From positions 18,466,595 to 18,530,594 of the forward strand of contig JAFMSR010000018.1 of NCBI GenBank assembly GCA_022818135.1: 64,000 nt of DNA, written 5' to 3'. The notes beneath the pieces were generated by a model. It ran no database searches. It was not told the origin of the DNA and worked only from the letters and a program-made list of their open reading frames with translations. Position numbers and translations under genes: made by a program. Positions within the stretch are counted from its first letter, which is position 1. Every line of letters starts with the position of its first letter. Origin of the DNA: Saxidomus purpurata (lineage: Eukaryota; Mollusca; Bivalvia; Venerida; Veneridae). Positions 61,346-64,000 of this stretch are shown here, in pieces.

Positions 61346-63159
61346 AAAAACGTCATCTGTAAAGTGAGATAAGTATTTTTTTATAAACATTTTCTAAACA
61401 CTTTCTAGTGAAGTTTTTTTTAGTACGAGTGAAGGACTGAGATGATATTTTTTTCTCAGTAAGTACGATAAGATGTCGGAATTTCTGTAGAACATTAGCA
61501 ATGATATTTTTTGTACAATTTTATCGGCTTCCTGTCTTGTATAACTGAGGTTTGGAAGATAACGTAAATATAGCACCTTTATACCGCAGATGTTCGCAAA
61601 CGTTTCGCAACATAGTTTCTGCTGCAAGCAGTTGCAGTCCAAAATAAACTGGTAAATATTTGTGAGAAGGTAATTTGTGATGTAATCAAATATTTATCGG
61701 AAACACTTGGTTTCCCTCAACATGTTCAATAGGCACAAAAGTTTTTATTACAAGATGCATACTTTTGGGGGCGGAGCCTCTATGTCCCCCACAATGGCTC
61801 TGCCTTTTACCCCTTTAAACGATCAGAGTCGATTTTCCTCAAAGCTGAAAAATTGACTGCAGTGATCCTGCAATAGAAGTTAAGTTTTTGTCTAATATTA
61901 CAATAATAATTAACTTTGGAACAGATTCTAACCAATCCTGATGCAGAAAATGACAGGCAGTAAACTAATTGCCAAATTTATGGTAGTGCAAAAAAATGGT
62001 TCAGAGCATTGAATTCACATTAGATTTTTTTCTACTTTATCTGATTCAATTTGATACACAACCCTCGGGGAAATCAAATGATACTAGAATCTGGAGAAAT
62101 GATTTGACTTGGATTTTTGTGTGTGTTTAGACCTAGTTTACTGGGTAGAGTGAATTTGTTTACAAGTGTAGCTGTACTCCATTAGAAAATGAAGAGTTTT
62201 GGAGTGGAGATTTTTTAAGTCATCAGTACTCTGTTACAAGATGAAGAGTTATGGAGTGGAGGCTTTTTAAGTCAATGGAGGAGAAGCTCAGGATATGCAT
62301 TTTTTACCCAGTCTTTATCTTGTTATAATCTATAGAGTGGCATTCAGTCCTTACATTTAACGTTCATCTATTTTGTAATTATCTGCCCACTTGACTTCCT
62401 TACAAAGTCCCTTTGTCACCCAAAATGTAAGATGATTGAGCCCTTTGAGAAGAAAAAGGGCTGAAAGCATTCTGAGCTTATGAAATATACTATAAGCATC
62501 TAATAGCTTCGTGGTCAGGCTATCTGATTGCTTGTGTCCATCTGTCTGTATGTCTGTCCATGAAAAACATATTCCGTCTGCTGATGAAAAACTTGTCTGT
62601 TAAGATGGGGAACATTTAAATTTGTACACAGGTAGACAGAGGATGGAAACTTTCAGGGCATAGCATTATCTTCTGCTCTAACCTATATCAAACTTGGTCA
62701 GAATTTTTGTTAACTAAATTTACAGAGTTACCATGATGTAGAAATAAAGCGTAGAATACCCCTCAGCAAATTTTAGTGATAAGGTTCCATGAATGCTATA
62801 AGCATATTTTCAAAAACAGATGGTTAGAAACACAGATTGAAAGTACACAAACTTGCACGTTATTATCTCATATATACCCTAAGGACTTGTTCATCTCTCC
62901 ATTTGTACATGTCATTAGTTGCTCAAATACGTACTCATTGAGAATCTACTGACTGAATATCATGATCTGTATTTGAGTCAAAGTTCTTACGACTTGTATT
63001 AATCATTCTCGAGATTCACTGCAGATGGAATTAACCTTGAAGAGAGAGGACACTACTGCTTCTTGGGCACTGCTGGCGGGGATCTACCCCGGGAGAAAGT
63101 TGGCAGCTTTTAGTCTGTCCCAGGTATAGAGGTATAGATAAACTTTGTGGCTGTAAATA

Positions 63160-63330
63160 CAGTTCAACCTCCCCAAGTGACGCTTCCCAAGAGCAACAAC
63201 CTCCCTAGAAAGATACGCATTTTCTTTCTTGTTGCTTCAACTATATAAGGAATAGAGCTCTCCCATCTCTACAAAAAACATGTTTCTGTGTTCTCAAGGG
63301 TGTTGGTTCTTGAGAGGTTTCACTGTAACT
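63160..63330. repeat. MITE with TACAGT ends (Tc1/mariner-like)
   Basis: TACAGTTCAACCTCCCCAAG at the left and, inverted from the right, TTACAGTGAAACCTCTCAAG. The TA before CAGT fits a TA target duplication. Interior has no frame. Confidence 0.6.
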
Positions 63331-64000
63331 GAAATGCTGTTAATTGTAAGGGGGGAAAAGCGATGCACAGAGAATTCTATAATTACCAAGTATTGTACTC
63401 ACTTTGCAGTGAGAAATCTTTGCCCCATGTGTACATTCTAAATCTAGATTATCTTGTCCGTTGACAAGTTTGTTTGCTTTTTATATCTCAAAGAATTTTA
63501 TTGCTATGTACTTAAACTTTGTAAAGTTTATAGAGTTTTAACCTCTGCACTTTTGCATTATTTTTAGTGGGAAGCAACCCCCATAAGACTTTGAACTTTT
63601 TTTACAACCATAATTCTACAGTTATCTCCCTTGGACTCCATTTGGCTAACATATCAGTTGTGAAATCAGACAAGAAATCAAACCCAGGATGCAACATATT
63701 CAGCATTATTGATAATAATTTAAGAGCTATTTAAAAGTCCTCTGACATGTAGTTGGAGGATATAAATAGTTTTACAAGTTGAAAAATTTATATTTGTCAG
63801 TGACAAATAAGAAATATATCAATTCTTGTTCACTAAAAAAAGTAAGACAAAGTATCCAAGTGAGAAGGGTAAAATCTATCAGGGCACCAAGGAAGGAGCA
63901 ATTGATCCCTAGTAAATTTGGGCATGTTTCTTTAATAGCAGTATTATTGCATCACATTAGTGAACAGCCTCCAGCAACTTGCAGCAACAGGTGTTTAAAT

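Larger units (their letters stand above)
60231..64000. other. Intronic DNA to the window edge, mostly unassigned
   Basis: Apart from the two MITEs annotated separately there is a degraded interspersed repeat near 62490-62840 (CTGTCTGTATGTCTGTCCAT) and a GAGAAAGTTGGCAGC word at 63092 that may be a SINE fragment. No acceptor plus coding exon was recognised, so the shared exon of the proposed gene must lie beyond 64000. Confidence 0.4.

Overview
The window is repeat-dense, AT-rich eukaryotic DNA, most likely from a bivalve mollusc. Two elements match the published layout of the bivalve 'pearl' family: tandem core repeats of about 170 bp behind a CCGT/CTGT microsatellite, with a shared GACAGCTCTTGTT 3' end. 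Several other dispersed repeats look like types I know from bivalve genomes. The species cannot be read from the sequence. There are no bacterial-style operons, and nearly all long open frames are either shadows of repeats or transposon remains.

Convincing protein-coding signal from the host is limited to three + strand exons: 19143-19441, 44602-45995 and 58442-58533. Each begins with an ATG a few codons to about 30 bp downstream of an in-frame stop. Each runs open to a consensus splice donor (GTAAGC, GTAAGT, GTATGT), and each ends two bases into a codon. This is what alternative first exons of one gene look like, all joining a shared exon beyond the right edge. The window would then be the 5' promoter and intron territory of a large gene with at least three N-termini (99, 464 and 30 complete codons). 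The set-up and phase resemble PDE4/dunce cAMP phosphodiesterase genes, but the common exon is not here, so gene identity stays open.

Layout. 1-2.8 kb: short tandem and palindromic repeats. 2.85-6.02 kb: a 5'-truncated, frameshifted LINE on the minus strand, bracketed by a direct repeat of about 41 bp. 7.1-13.4 kb: transposon cluster with element e1, tRNA-derived SINEs, element e2 (itself hit by a pearl-like element), and a TA-flanked foldback element. 13.65-15.75 kb: a second type of pearl-like element, itself interrupted by a 902-bp insertion. 16-18 kb: SINE, a hAT-type zinc-finger fragment on the minus strand, and a palindromic MITE. 19.1-28 kb: exon A followed by a repeat-poor stretch with a few MITEs. 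28.59-30.0 kb: a 36-bp minisatellite with higher-order structure. 31-35.3 kb: SINE, MITEs, an array of GATATC palindromes containing a C38 run, and a 25-bp minisatellite. 36.1-39.95 kb: element e3 (same core as e1 and e2) and a second pearl-like element. 40-42 kb: SINEs and a diverged GCATAACT repeat. 44.6-46.0 kb: exon B. 47.4-54.9 kb: a foldback element, a SINE and six tandem arrays. 58.4 kb: exon C, with a long (CATT)n tract just inside the following intron. 59-64 kb: MITEs, a SINE and unannotated intron.

All calls are by eye; boundaries of repeats are usually good to about 10-30 bp except where terminal motifs fix them.
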